A model generated the notes under the pieces. That model saw only the letters and a program-made list of their open reading frames with translations. It made no database searches and was not told the origin of the DNA. Below are positions 30,931-44,155 of a stretch of DNA of 64,000 nt, one piece after another (position 1 is the first letter of the stretch; every line of letters begins with the position of its first letter). The position numbers and the translations under genes were made by a program. Origin of the DNA: Papaver somniferum (taxonomy: Eukaryota > Streptophyta > Magnoliopsida > Ranunculales > Papaveraceae); contig NW_020650526.1 of NCBI RefSeq assembly GCF_003573695.1, positions 3,920,208-3,984,207 of the forward strand, in the 5' to 3' direction.

Positions 30931-33117
30931 GGAAAACCTGTTCCTTAGATGGTCATATCGTTGTTTACCTTAAACCACTGTGCTTCTCGTTGCATCTGAA
31001 GAGCTGCACCGGAGACTGAATTTAGTTGGTGAGAAGGTGCGATATCAGCAGCATAATGCAAGATAGTGTTACCTTTATCATCAGTTCTGGAATTCAATTC
31101 ATCCATGTCTTCCTCACTCTTTTTGCATATTAAATTAAAAATGTTATGATTTCTTTCTGCAATAGCAATTTGTACCATTGTTTGTCCCTCCATTTCAGAC
31201 CAGAGGAGGTAAGGAAATTTCTCAAGACACTGTACAATGACTTCCGTTGTCCCTATGTTATTGCTGTCTTCATGAGGCTAGAATTTTTGAAAAAATCTGT
31301 AACGCCTGACTTGTTCATAGTAACATCTATTTGTGCTAACATACTAGAGACCAGTTCAGAGGTTTGTTGGTTTATCAATTTTTGGTAGTACAGTTTTTTG
31401 GTAAAAGAAACTGTAACAAGAAAAAACCAAGTAAACCATAAATTAGGTTCCTACAATTAAGGAAAATTTAGCTAATTATTAAGTTTTGGTTCACTAGACC
31501 TTGAGTTAAGTAGGTGATGAGGTACTCTGAAATGAACTTTGTTATGGCTCCTCTACGCACTGTTGTGGTCTCTCTCAGGCTTTCAAGGTCATTAGTTGCC
31601 TCTGTGTCCACTTGAAGAACTGTTGGAAGAAGAAATTAATCTCAAAATATATAGACTGTATTGGAACTATAAGTAACAATGAAATGAAGTTAAAGCAACG
31701 CTACTAACATGGGTAGAGGCGGCTTTGCCACCATGTTGTTTTGTTTCCACTTTGAAATGAAAATGGTCTCCGAACAAGAACTTCAAATGCGCGCACACCA
31801 CCGTGTTTTGTTTTCTGAGTGACTAGCTTTGGATAATGTTGTACTATAGAAAATGCGATATCTACAAACACACAAGCTGTAATCAAAATATTTCAGCCAG
31901 TCCCTTGTCAAGCAGTCATGCATTTGTATGTTCCCTAACATCAACTTCAATGCACAAAAATCAATTTATGAATCTGATCGGTGGGTAAAATTTACCGTAT
32001 AAATTAGAATCAATTAAATCGCATAGAAGGGAAGCACCACGTTGACCAGTGAAAGGAGTTGGGTTATCATATCTAGTAACAGAATAAAGATACTGTACCA
32101 CCTCCTTTTGTCCTTCTGAAACAAACATTACAGCTGTGTGGAGTGGCAGCCTTCGGTAGTTATCATGTATCTTTGTCAAACACGGGTTTTTCTTCACCAT
32201 CAGCTTAACAATTTTGGTGTTTCCTTCCATGGCAGCTGTGTGAAGTGCCGTGTACCCATGCCTACTGTCCTTCTGTTCAAGTGCTTTTGGTGGCATGAGT
32301 CTTACTAAATTTTCCACAAATTCCCACTTTGTATGATCTGCAGCTATGTGCAACGCTGTTTCTGATTCCATTGTGATGTCTGTCATCGTTGCTCCTGGAT
32401 CTACATTGAAAATTTCTTCAGCCCGTTTCCAATTGCCTTGCTTTGCTGCTTCATATAGATCCTTGTGTTCCTCATAAATGTAATTTATTCCCTGATTCCC
32501 CTCTCCTTAATTTGTTTGACAAGCAAGAGTCGAAATATTTTAGATTTAGCCCAAAAAAACCAACACCCGATTAAGATAATATTGAATATCGCATAATTTT
32601 CCAAAACAAAGAAGCTTATCGAGGCAATGATCTGCAATATGATCAGAAGTTCTATATGCAACTATCTGAATACTCAGCATGTCAGAAAAAAACGGTGGTA
32701 ATCACAAGTAGTTGGGGTTGGCTATGGTCAACTGTTGGTACAGGTATTAGATTCTAAGCTGGGATAAAATTGGTTGGCAAAGGCAACTCTGGTAATATAC
32801 TTGGGTGCCAAGGAAAAATAACCTAAGTTTGTATATAGATAGATAAAACTATAACTTGAGGAAATCACCAGTACTTATGATGGAGAATTACCTTGTGGTT
32901 GACAGATTGATGCAGGGTTTTCAACTTGACCATCCTTTTTTGCTTCAGTTTGATCATTGTGGTTACAATTAAAAGGCATTATTTGGTTATTTGGACTATT
33001 TTGATTTTGTACTGGAATTCCACTGTTCATACTTGTTAAAATCTCTAATATTTGCTTTAGAGTCTGTGCCTGATATTCCATAAGCTTAACAAGAGTGGTT
33101 TCAGAAGTACTAGGCAT
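30190..33117 (-). pseudogene. ACD6/ITN1-like ankyrin-repeat PGG membrane protein, multi-exon, damaged
   Basis: Proposed exons on the minus strand: 33117-32892 (MPSTSETTLVKLMEY..., Gln/Asn-rich), 32502-31996 (ankyrin repeats: ETALHIAADHTKWEFVENLV, GYTALHTAAMEGNTKIVKLM, RRLPLHTAVMFVSEGQKEVV), 31862-31709 (AFSIVQHYPKLVTQ), 31619-31500, 31410-30969 (ankyrin: MVQIAIAERNHNIFNLICKK, GNTILHYAADIAP) and about 30820-30190 (PGG domain with FTVPGG and four hydrophobic spans). All junctions up to exon 5 keep phase; the exon 2 acceptor (GGAG|AG) was chosen for phase. Family members are plasma-membrane proteins tied to defence and stress signalling. Damage: a 1-base loss near 31255-31262 shifts exon 5, and the exon 6 acceptor CAG|GCAGTGGAA is deleted. 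The frameshift alone could be a sequencing error; both defects together argue for a pseudogene. Confidence 0.8.
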
Positions 33118-33706
33118 TGTTCCTTTACAAATTTTGTTGATGGTATCAGTTGATAAGTACCATCAATATATGTAGTAGGCGGAAGCTAATAGTGGCGATT
33201 TACTAATAAAAACTTGGTTCTTTTTGTTTTTGTCAACTTTGTAGGAGAAGAAACTCAGCTGAGTAAAGCGGGAGAGGTGAATGGAGACTGAAGAATATAT
33301 AAATAACAACAACAAGAGAACGAATTGATATGATTCAAAACTCTACGAAGAATATGACTATTTGGAAATTTAGGGGGAAGTTGCATTCCATTGTGTAGTC
33401 ATAGTCAATGTGAACACTAAAAAGCAAGCAAAAAGTAAAGATTCTGTGCAACCCACTGTGAGTACTCATGAACGGACTGCTGCTTTATCATCTTCTCTTC
33501 GTCCACTACACTTCAATAATTCATCATCTTGATAAGGCTTAAAGATCAAAAAGCAGTATGGTCCATTCACATGCATGCTAAACAACTGGACCTTTATCAA
33601 TCTTTATTTTTTTATTATTATTAGTTTAAGATGGAAAATAACTATAAACGTACAATACCCAGAAATCCGATAAGAGAGAGAAGGATTATAGGAGGAAGAA
33701 AATTAT

Positions 33707-35385
33707 AAGTATGAATAAGATCCGATTGAATCGGAGGAAGAACGATTTTTCTCGGAATTAAATTCTAACCATTTAGTTTATTTTTCTTCTTTATAAAGAT
33801 GTGATCCCAAAATAAGAGGATTTGCTCAGATCTGTTATAACTAGTGATGAAGCTTCTGTCGTCAAAGAAATCCCCGATGAGGATTTCGTCGCCGGATAAA
33901 TTGATGATGAAGACTTCGTCGTTGGAGACAATAAAGACGAAGATTTCGTCGTTGGAGAGCGCATGACAATTGATTTTAAAATCCAACCAAAAAACTAAAA
34001 ACCGCCATTAAAGCGAAGATAAACCTCCAAAAAGTAGATAAAATCAACATAATGATGTAGATGAGTAGAAAACATGATAACAAATTAACTACTAAACTAT
34101 TACCAAATCAACAAATTAACAACCTAGAAAATAAAAAATAATGAAAAATTTGCTCAGATGCGATGAAAGAGTAGTTTTTCTTGGAAATTTTCTTTTGCTT
34201 ACCCAATTGATGGTAAAAAAAACTTTTCAAGTAAACTATTAAAAATGGAATCCATATGAGTAAGCACTCTGCCAGTAGTGATCACTTTGTAATTGGTGCA
34301 AGATGACATTTGTAGGACTACTATATTTTGGCCGTATTTTATCTTCTTTATTTCTAGCAGACCGCTACCCGCTTCTTAATAGTAGTAATTATATAATTGA
34401 TCCTTGTTTTGATGGGTTACACAAATATCCCTATCATGCAATAAAAATAGAGGAATTTCCTGTTTAGTCCAGAAAACCCGATCCGGGTTAATCTGTAGTC
34501 CAGCGGGATAAAATATTTGCTGGCTGGTCCAACAAAGTTTCAAAAAACGTAAAATTACAAAGCTACCCATGAGAAGAGTCCGTATAAAACTTTAATCATC
34601 TTCTACAGTCCAGCGACATAAATCAGTTTTATCTTCTTTTGTATTCACTCAAATCTGAAGATCTATAGTACGATTTTGTGTTCCGGTTTCTTTATTTTTC
34701 CTGATTTCAATTTCATCTTCTTTATTTTAGTAAAAACTTAAAATCTAGGGCACGATTTTGAGTTTTATCTGAAAATCTAGGTCACAAAACCCAAATAATT
34801 CATCATCAAAGCAGAAGAAAATCAATGGGAAAACCCTAGATTCGGTGAAATCAAACAAGATTTTCCTATTTTTTTTTATGGAAATTCGTTTTGGATCTGA
34901 TTTTGTTATTAGTTTTCTTGTTACTCCTTCACAAACAACAAAAAGGAAGAGAAACATTGTTACTCCTCCACCATCAACAACAAATACAGAGAAAACATTG
35001 TTACTCCTTCATCAACAAAATGGAAGAAAGCATTTTTACCAAAAGAAGGTACAAATCTAAAATTCACTTCTAATTTCGCTTCTAAAAGGAACAATACATA
35101 TCAAGATGTAATGTTCGATAGTTAGATTAGTGTTATGTGCATGAACAATACATATCAGGTTTCTTTTTTGCAGAAAAATAAGTTTCACTTATTGATATAT
35201 AATGATGCTTGTGGGGAGCATAAAAGAGATTTTATTGTAAAGAGATTTTTTACAATAAAATCTTGCGGGGAGCATATTAAAATTCACTTATTAATATGTA
35301 ATGTTGAATACTTGGATTATTGTTGCGTGTACGATGCAGTACATATGAATATATATTTTTGTATTATGTAAACCCTCTTTACGAT
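33707..35385. other. U block: 5' flank of the ankyrin gene
   Basis: No supported gene. 34845-35050 has a plus-strand stretch with weak coding character ending at a donor-like AAGAAG|GTACAA, and an acceptor-like TTTTTTGCAG at 35172, but no family similarity. 35190-35234 is one arm of a long inverted repeat. Confidence 0.4.
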
Positions 35386-35716
35386 CTCTATAAGCATCAA
35401 TACATATCAATATGTATTGTTGTACTGTGTTACTTTGTACATATGAATATGTGTTGTTGTATTATGTGAAACCCTCTTTATGCTCTCTATAAGCATTAAT
35501 ACATATAAATATGTAATGTTGTACTGTGTTACTTTGTACATATGAATATGTATTGTTTTCCTTGTTGTTGTGTGTATGCATCTGTACATATCAATACGTT
35601 CTATTGTACTATGTAAAACTCTTTTTTAGTTCTCCGTAAGCATCAGTGCATATCAATATGCTTTGTTGTACTAAAATCTCTTTTATGCTCCCCACAAGCA
35701 TCATTATATATCAATA
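35190..35716. repeat. Perfect 45 bp inverted repeat, arms 437 bp apart
   Basis: 35190-35234 (TATTGATATATAATGATGCT...) is the exact reverse complement of 35672-35716. Directly inside the first arm is a 14 bp perfect stem, 35227-35240 with 35250-35263. The loop region holds many TACATAT/ATATGTA palindromes. In the T2 copy the right arm is present and the left arm falls in the gap. Confidence 0.9.
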
Positions 35717-35930
35717 TGTACTTTATCCAAAAGTGATTCGTTGATGCAGTACATATAATTATATATCGCATAGACCCTTAACCCTAGTTTATGCTTGAAT
35801 ATGATACTACAGTACATATTGACATGTACTAGGTTATTAATTGATATACCATATTAATATGTACTGTAATAGATACGGATATGTACTGTGTAAAAGCATT
35901 AGTTACTGATATGTATCATGTGAAACCAGT
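35330..35930. repeat. TACATAT/ATATGTA palindrome array
   Basis: At least ten near-palindromes of the form AGTACATATnnATATGTACT, for example 35401-35416 (perfect 7 bp arms) and 35811-35830 (AGTACAT...ATGTACT), with spacers such as TTGTTGTACTGTGTTACTT repeating. Sparser copies continue to 36250 and at 37330. Recurs in T2 (38258-38800). Confidence 0.85.
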
Positions 35931-37372
35931 GAACCTTATTTCTTTTGTACTGCAGAACTAGCCTTATTTCTTTTCTCCTTATCTTGACTAGTACTGTAGA
36001 AAACTTGCACTTGTATTAGGTCATATCAACATGTGCTACCTTGCAAGAGGAAAATAACATGTAAAACCAGCATGTTTCTGATAAGAAATATTGATGTGTA
36101 ATGCTTGAAAAACGGGGTAGTTTTTGACAATGTCAACTGTCGCCAATACATGTTCGATTATACTGGTAAAAACTGCAGTACATATCTGGTTGTACTGTGA
36201 CAAACTTGGTGGTTTTTGACAGTTTCAACTGCCAGTACATATTTTCTTATATCGTGAAAAACTAGGTGATTTTATTTCCCTTTCAATAAATATTTGTTGC
36301 AAAAATTGGTTTTAACATTAAGCTTTTATGGAAAAACTTATTAGTTGCAGCGATGTGCACATGTTGCGGTGTATAAATATCTAGAATTTATCAAGTCAGC
36401 AGAAGCTTGAGATTATGAATGTGTTGCATAGAAAACGGGTGCTAAAAAGACTGTAAAGTTCGGAATTGAAGGCGTTGATCGTCACTTATTGTATTACAGC
36501 AAGGCATAACTCCGCTTGTTTCAACTTCTCCTTTTGTTTCAGTGTACAAAGTTTACTTAATGCAAGTTCCCCTCCTGAGTACATTGTTTTATATACTGTG
36601 GTTTCTCCGGATACATCATTTATATACTGTAGTTTTTCCATAGCATATCATTTGTATACTGTGAGTTCAACTCATATTTCCCAATAAAATCTTTTTATTT
36701 TGATAAACAAAGTATATACAATAATCTTCCAAAGTACAGGACTCGTAAATCCTACTACAAAGGCAGGGCTAGGAAAAGGTTAACAAAAAAATATTGGAAA
36801 CCTTGAATACAGGCAGTACATCATCTACTGTAAAACCTGATGCACAAACTCAAATTTCTTTTGTAATGTATAGTGGCATTGAACAGTAAAGTGGCGTTAA
36901 AAAGTATGAATCCTTAAATAGTGGCATTACATATCTTGTTGTAATGTAAAACCTGGCGGCAGAGAAAATTCTGCCAAAAAAACATAGCTCAACAACTCAT
37001 CAAGTTGATGAGATATTTCCCCCAATCTCTCTCATCCTTGATGTCTACAACCTCAATGACTTGTAGCTGCATCTCCAGCGGCCATAACTGTTGTTGTTGT
37101 TTGTTTTTTGAATTTAAGCTTCTTCTCAAACATCACCATAGCTTGTTATATTTCATACACCCCCTTCCGCAAAACCGTCATCTGTCAAAGACGTAATAAA
37201 AACTATCAAGAGTCAATGACTTAACCATTAAGGACTAGAGAACGCTAAAAATACAGAACACCCAAAGAATCTAGCACACTCCTGCAAACAACATCAAAAT
37301 TAGAATAAAAACACATTAAGAAATAGACATAAATGAATTAGTACATTTTGATATGTACTGAGTAAAAACCTA
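35931..37372. other. Rest of T block
   Basis: AT-rich, no supported gene; short frames at 36466-36687 and 37005-37196 have no recognisable content. The same text recurs at 38803-40245 and 41131-42514. Confidence 0.4.
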
Positions 37373-37433
37373 GTATATAGATAGATAAAACTATAACTTG
37401 AGGAAATCACCAGTACTTATGATGGAGAATTAC

Positions 37434-37659
37434 CTTGTGGTTGACAGATTGATGCAGGGTTTTCAACTTGACCATCCTTTTTTGCTTCAGTTTGATCATT
37501 GTGGTTACAATTAAAAGGCATTATTTGGTTATTTGGACTATTTTGATTTTGTACTGGAATTCCACTGTTCATACTTGTTAAAATCTCTAATATTTGCTTT
37601 AGAGTCTGTGCCTGATATTCCATAAGCTTAACAAGAGTGGTTTCAGAAGTACTAGGCAT
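37434..37659 (-). pseudogene. Duplicate of ankyrin exon 1 (second S block)
   Basis: Same 75 codons and donor (CACAAG|GTAATT) as 33117-32892, with no change at protein level. No downstream ankyrin exon lies within reach on this strand before the next unit, so it is an orphan exon unless it splices across T/U to the 32502 exon. Confidence 0.8.
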
Positions 37660-38247
37660 TGTTCCTTTACAAATTTTGTTGATGGTATCAGTTGATAAGT
37701 ACCATCAATATATGTAGTAGGCGGAAGCTAATAGTGGCGATTTACTAATAAAAACTTGGTTCTTTTTGTTTTTGTCAACTTTGTAGGAGAAGAAACTCAG
37801 CTGAGTAAAGCGGGAGAGGTGAATGGAGACTGAAGAATATATAAATAACAACAACAAGAGAACGAATTGATATGATTCAAAACTCTACGAAGAATATGAC
37901 TATTTGGAAATTTAGGGGGAAGTTGCATTCCATTGTGTAGTCATAGTCAATGTGAACACTAAAAAGCAAGCAAAAAGTAAAGATTCTGTGCAACCCACTG
38001 TGAGTACTCATGAACGGACTGCTGCTTTATCATCTTCTCTTCGTCCACTACACTTCAATAATTCATCATCTTGATAAGGCTTAAAGATCAAAAAGCAGTA
38101 TGGTCCATTCACATGCATGCTAAACAACTGGACCTTTATCAATCTTTATTTTTTTATTATTATTAGTTTAAGATGGAAAATAACTATAAACGTACAATAC
38201 CCAGAAATCCGATAAGAGAGAGAAGGATTATAGGAGGAAGAAAATTA

Positions 38248-38257
38248 NNNNNNNNNN
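38248..38257. other. Assembly gap (10 N)
   Basis: Ten N directly after AGAAAATTA of the second S block; the following text corresponds to position 35386, so about 1.7 kb of U is missing compared with the first unit. Confidence 0.95.
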
Positions 38258-40306
38258 TCTCTATAAGCATCAATACATATCAATATGTATTGTTGTACTG
38301 TGTTACTTTGTACATATGAATATGTGTTGTTGTATTATGTGAAACCCTCTTTATGCTCTCTATAAGCATTAATACATATAAATATGTAATGTTGTACTGT
38401 GTTACTTTGTACATATGAATATGTATTGTTTTCCTTGTTGTTGTGTGTATGCATCTGTACATATCAATACGTTCTATTGTACTATGTAAAACTCTTTTTT
38501 AGTTCTCCGTAAGCATCAGTGCATATCAATATGCTTTGTTGTACTAAAATCTCTTTTATGCTCCCCACAAGCATCATTATATATCAATATGTACTTTATC
38601 CAAAAGTGATTCGTTGATGCAGTACACATAATTATGTATCGCATAGACCATTAACCCTAGTTTATGCTTGAATATGATACTACAGTACATATTGACATGT
38701 ACTAGGTTATTAATTGATATACCATATTAATATGTATTGTAATAGATACGGATATGTACTGTGTAAAAGCATTAGTTACTGATATGTATCATGTGAAACC
38801 AGTGAACCTTATTTCTTTTGTACTGCAGAACTAGCCTTATTTCTTTTCTCCTTATCTTGAATAGTACTGTAGAAAACTTGCACTTGTATTAGGTCATATC
38901 AACATGTGCTACCTTGCAAGAGGAAAATAACATGTAAAACCAGCATGTTTCTGATAAGAAATATTGATGTGTAATGCTTGAAAAACGGGGTAGTTTTTGA
39001 CAATGTCAACTGTCGCCAGTACATATTCGATTATACTGGTAAAAACTGCAGTACATATCTGGTTGTACTGTGATAAACTTGGTGGTTTTTGACAGTGTCA
39101 ACTTCCAGTACATATTTTCTTATATCGTGAAAAACTAGGTGATTTTATTTCCCTTTCAATAAATATTTGTTGCAAAAATTGGTTTTAACATTAAGCTTTT
39201 ATGGAAAAACTTATTAGTTGCAGCGATGTGCACATGTTGCGGTGTATAAATATCTAGAATTTATCAAGTTGGCAGAAGCTTGAGATTATGAATATGTTGC
39301 ATAGAAAACGGGTGCTAAAAAGACTGTAAAGTTCGGAATTGAAGGCGTTGATCGTCACTTATTGTATTACAGCAAGGCATAACTCCGCTTGTTTCAACTT
39401 ATCCTTTTGTTTCAGTGTACAAAGTTTACTTAATGCAAGTTCCCCTCCTGAGTACATTGTTTTATATACTGTGGTTTCTCCGGATACATCATTTATATAC
39501 TGTAGTTTTTCCATAGCATATCATTTGTATACTGTGAGTTCAACTCATATTTCCCAATAAAATCTTTTTATTTTGATAAACAAAGTATATACAATAATCT
39601 TCCAAAGTACAGGACTCGTAAATCCTACTACAAAGGCAGGGCTAGGAAAAGGTTAACAAAAAAATATTGGAAACCTTGAATACAGGCAGTACATCATCTA
39701 CTGTAAAACCTGATGCACAAACTCAAATTTCTTTTGTAATGTATAGTGGCATTGAACAGTAAAGTGGCGTTAAAAAGTATGAATCCTTAAATAGTGGCAT
39801 TACATATCTTGTTGTAATGTAAAACCTGGCGGCAGAGAAAATTCTGCCAAAAAAACATAGCTCAACAACTCATCAAGTTGATGAGATATTTCCCCCAATC
39901 TCTCTCATCCTTGATGTCTACAACCTCAATGACTTGTAGCTGCATCTCCAGCGGCCATAACTGTTGTTGTTGTTTGTTTTTTGAATTTAAGCTTCTTCTC
40001 AAACATCACCATAGCTTGTTATATTTCATACACCCCCTTCCGCAAAACCGTCATCTGTCAAAGACGTAATAAAAACTATCAAGAGTCAATGACTTAACCA
40101 TTAAGGACTAGAGAACGCTAAAAATACAGAACACCCAAAGAATCTAGCACACTCCTGCAAACAACATCAAAATTAGAATAAAAACACATTAAGAAATAGA
40201 CATAAATGAATTAGTACATTTTGATATGTACTGAGTAAAAACCTAGTATATAGATAGATAAAACTATAACTTGAGGAAATCACCAGTACTTATGATGGAG
40301 AATTAC

Positions 40307-40532
40307 CTTGTGGTTGACAGATTGATGCAGGGTTTTCAACTTGACCATCCTTTTTTGCTTCAGTTTGATCATTGTGGTTACAATTAAAAGGCATTATTTG
40401 GTTATTTGGACTATTTTGATTTTGTACTGGAATTCCACTGTTCATACTTGTTAAAATCTCTAATATTTGCTTTAGAGTCTGTGCCTGATATTCCATAAGC
40501 TTAACAAGAGTGGTTTCAGAAGTACTAGGCAT
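40307..40532 (-). pseudogene. Duplicate of ankyrin exon 1 (third S block)
   Basis: Identical in translation to the other copies; lies between gap 1 and gap 2 on the scaffold. Confidence 0.8.
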
Positions 40533-41120
40533 TGTTCCTTTACAAATTTTGTTGATGGTATCAGTTGATAAGTACCATCAATATATGTAGTAGGCGGAAG
40601 CTAATAGTGGCGATTTACTAATAAAAACTTGGTTCTTTTTGTTTTTGTCAACTTTGTAGGAGAAGAAACTCAGCTGAGTAAAGCGGGAGAGGTGAATGGA
40701 GACTGAAGAATATATAAATAACAACAACAAGAGAACGAATTGATATGATTCAAAACTCTACGAAGAATATGACTATTTGGAAATTTAGGGGGAAGTTGCA
40801 TTCCATTGTGTAGTCATAGTCAATGTGAACACTAAAAAGCAAGCAAAAAGTAAAGATTCTGTGCAACCCACTGTGAGTACTCATGAACGGACTGCTGCTT
40901 TATCATCTTCTCTTCGTCCACTACACTTCAATAATTCATCATCTTGATAAGGCTTAAAGATCAAAAAGCAGTATGGTCCATTCACATGCATGCTAAACAA
41001 CTGGACCTTTATCAATCTTTATTTTTTTATTATTATTAGTTTAAGATGGAAAATAACTATAAACGTACAATACCCAGAAATCCGATAAGAGAGAGAAGGA
41101 TTATAGGAGGAAGAAAATTA

Positions 41121-41130
41121 NNNNNNNNNN
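41121..41130. other. Assembly gap (10 N)
   Basis: Same left breakpoint as the first gap; the text resumes at the equivalent of about 35990, so U and 600 bp of T are missing. Confidence 0.95.
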
Positions 41131-42575
41131 TAGTACTGTAGAAAACTTGCACTTGTATTAGGTCATATCAACATGTGCTACCTTGCAAGAGGAAAATAAC
41201 ATGTAAAACCAGCATGTTTCTGATAAGAAATATTGATGTGTAATGCTTGAAAAACGGGGTAGTTTTTGACAATGTCAACTGTCGCCAGTACATATTCGAT
41301 TATACTGGTAAAAACTGCAGTACATATCTGGTTGTACTGTGATAAACTTGGTGGTTTTTGACAGTGTCAACTTCCAGTACATATTTTCTTATATCGTGAA
41401 AAACTAGGTGATTTTATTTCCCTTTCAATAAATATTTGTTGCAAAAATTGGTTTTAACATTAAGCTTTTATGGAAAAACTTATTAGTTGCAGCGATGTGC
41501 ACATGTTGCGGTGTATAAATATCTAGAATTTATCAAGTTGGCAGAAGCTTGAGATTATGAATATGTTGCATAGAAAACGGGTGCTAAAAAGACTGTAAAG
41601 TTCGGAATTGAAGGCGTTGATCGTCACTTATTGTATTACAGCAAGGCATAACTCCGCTTGTTTCAACTTATCCTTTTGTTTCAGTGTACAAAGTTTACTT
41701 AATGCAAGTTCCCCTCCTGAGTACATTGTTTTATATACTGTGGTTTCTCCGGATACATCATTTATATACTGTAGTTTTTCCATAGCATATCATTTGTATA
41801 CTGTGAGTTCAACTCATATTTCCCAATAAAATCTTTTTATTTTGATAAACAAAGTATATACAATAATCTTCCAAAGTACAGGACTCGTAAATCCTACTAC
41901 AAAGGCAGGGCTAGGAAAAGGTTAACAAAAAAATATTGGAAACCTTGAATACAGGCAGTACATCATCTACTGTAAAACCTGATGCACAAACTCAAATTTC
42001 TTTTGTAATGTATAGTGGCATTGAACAGTAAAGTGGCGTTAAAAAGTATGAATCCTTAAATAGTGGCATTACATATCTTGTTGTAATGTAAAACCTGGCG
42101 GCAGAGAAAATTCTGCCAAAAAAACATAGCTCAACAACTCATCAAGTTGATGAGATATTTCCCCCAATCTCTCTCATCCTTGATGTCTACAACCTCAATG
42201 ACTTGTAGCTGCATCTCCAGCGGCCATAACTGTTGTTGTTGTTTGTTTTTTGAATTTAAGCTTCTTCTCAAACATCACCATAGCTTGTTATATTTCATAC
42301 ACCCCCTTCCGCAAAACCGTCATCTGTCAAAGACGTAATAAAAACTATCAAGAGTCAATGACTTAACCATTAAGGACTAGAGAACGCTAAAAATACAGAA
42401 CACCCAAAGAATCTAGCACACTCCTGCAAACAACATCAAAATTAGAATAAAAACACATTAAGAAATAGACATAAATGAATTAGTACATTTTGATATGTAC
42501 TGAGTAAAAACCTAGTATATAGATAGATAAAACTATAACTTGAGGAAATCACCAGTACTTATGATGGAGAATTAC

Positions 42576-42801
42576 CTTGTGGTTGACAGATTGATGCAGG
42601 GTTTTCAACTTGACCATCCTTTTTTGCTTCAGTTTGATCATTGTGGTTACAATTAAAAGGCATTATTTGGTTATTTGGACTATTTTGATTTTGTACTGGA
42701 ATTCCACTGTTCATACTTGTTAAAATCTCTAATATTTGCTTTAGAGTCTGTGCCTGATATTCCATAAGCTTAACAAGAGTGGTTTCAGAAGTACTAGGCA
42801 T
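42576..42801 (-). pseudogene. Duplicate of ankyrin exon 1 (fourth S block)
   Basis: Identical in translation to the other copies; this S block is followed by an ungapped U block (43390-44112), as at the first copy. Confidence 0.8.
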
Positions 42802-44051
42802 TGTTCCTTTACAAATTTTGTTGATGGTATCAGTTGATAAGTACCATCAATATATGTAGTAGGCGGAAGCTAATAGTGGCGATTTACTAATAAAAACTTG
42901 GTTCTTTTTGTTTTTGTCAACTTTGTAGGAGAAGAAACTCAGCTGAGTAAAGCGGGAGAGGTGAATGGAGACTGAAGAATATATAAATAACAACAACAAG
43001 AGAACGAATTGATATGATTCAAAACTCTACGAAGAATATGACTATTTGGAAATTTAGGGGGAAGTTGCATTCCATTGTGTAGTCATAGTCAATGTGAACA
43101 CTAAAAAGCAAGCAAAAAGTAAAGATTCTGTGCAACCCACTGTGAGTACTCATGAACGGACTGCTGCTTTATCATCTTCTCTTCGTCCACTACACTTCAA
43201 TAATTCATCATCTTGATAAGGCTTAAAGATCAAAAAGCAGTATGGTCCATTCACATGCATGCTAAACAACTGGACCTTTATCAATCTTTATTTTTTTATT
43301 ATTATTAGTTTAAGATGGAAAATAACTATAAACGTACAATACCCAGAAATCCGATAAGAGAGAGAAGGATTATAGGAGGAAGAAAATTACAAGTATGAAT
43401 AAGATCCGATTGAATCGGAGAAAGAATGATTTTTCTCGGAATTAAATTCTAACCATTTAGTTTATTTTTCTTATTTATAAAGATGTGATCCCAAAATAAG
43501 AGGATTTGCTCAGATCTGTTATAACTAGTGATGAAGCTTCTGTCGTCAAAGAAATCCCCGATGAGGATTTCGTCGCCTGATATATTGATGATGAAGACTT
43601 CGTCGTTGGAGACAATAAAGACGAAGATTTCGTTGTTGGAGAGCGCATCACTATTGATTTTAAAATCCAACCAAAAAACCAAAAACCGTCATTAAAGCGA
43701 AGATAAATCTCCGAAAAGTAGATAAAATCAACATAATGATGTAGATGAGTAGAAAACATGATAACAAATTAACTATTAAACTATTACCAAATCAACAAAT
43801 TAACAACCTAAAAAATAAAAAAATAATGAAAAAATTTGCTCAGATGCGATGAAAGAGTAGTTTTTCTTGGAAATTTTCTTTTGCTTACGCAATTGATGGT
43901 AAAAAAAACTTTTCAAGTAAACTATTAAAAATGGAATCCATATGAGTAAGCACTCTGCCAGTAGTGATCACTTTGTACTTGGTGCAAGATGACATTTGTA
44001 GGACTACTATATTTTGGCCGTATTTTATCTTCTTTATTTCTAGAAGACCGC

Positions 44052-44155
44052 TACCCGTTTCTTAATAGTAGTAATTATATAATTGATCCTTGTTTTGATG
44101 GGTTACACAAATACCCGCTTCTTAATAGTAGTAATTATATAATTGACCCTTGTTT
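44052..44155. repeat. About 57 bp tandem duplication at the array's right edge
   Basis: CTTCTTAATAGTAGTAATTA and its neighbours occur twice (near 44060 and 44117), while the first U block (34371) has one. It marks the point where similarity to U ends. Confidence 0.8.

Larger units (their letters stand above)
32832..44112. repeat. Tandem array of ankyrin exon-1/5'-flank units, about 4.5 kb period
   Basis: Three block types repeat: S (exon 1 and flank) at 32832-33706, 37373-38247, 40246-41120 and 42515-43389; U at 33707-35385 and 43390-44112; T at 35386-37372, 38258-40245 and, partial, 41131-42514. The full order S-U-T is seen once (32832-37372). S copies look identical; T copies differ at scattered bases. 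Both 10-N runs follow exactly the same base of S, where U should begin. The upstream edge of the array is at about 32832 (GTATATAGATAG). Confidence 0.9.

Noticed and set aside
33765..33986. 73-codon minus-strand frame in the 5' flank with SNDE repeats (also 43449-43682)
   Set aside because: Arises from short GTCGTCG/GAAGA-type repeats, has no domain, and the two copies differ in start and sequence.
34845..35060. Possible small plus-strand exon with donor and acceptor signals
   Set aside because: No family similarity, low-complexity residues and no further exons; left as a note in the U block.
35330..35930. CRISPR-like array
   Set aside because: Palindromic units vary in sequence and spacing, there are no fixed spacers or cas genes, and the context is a plant nuclear genome.
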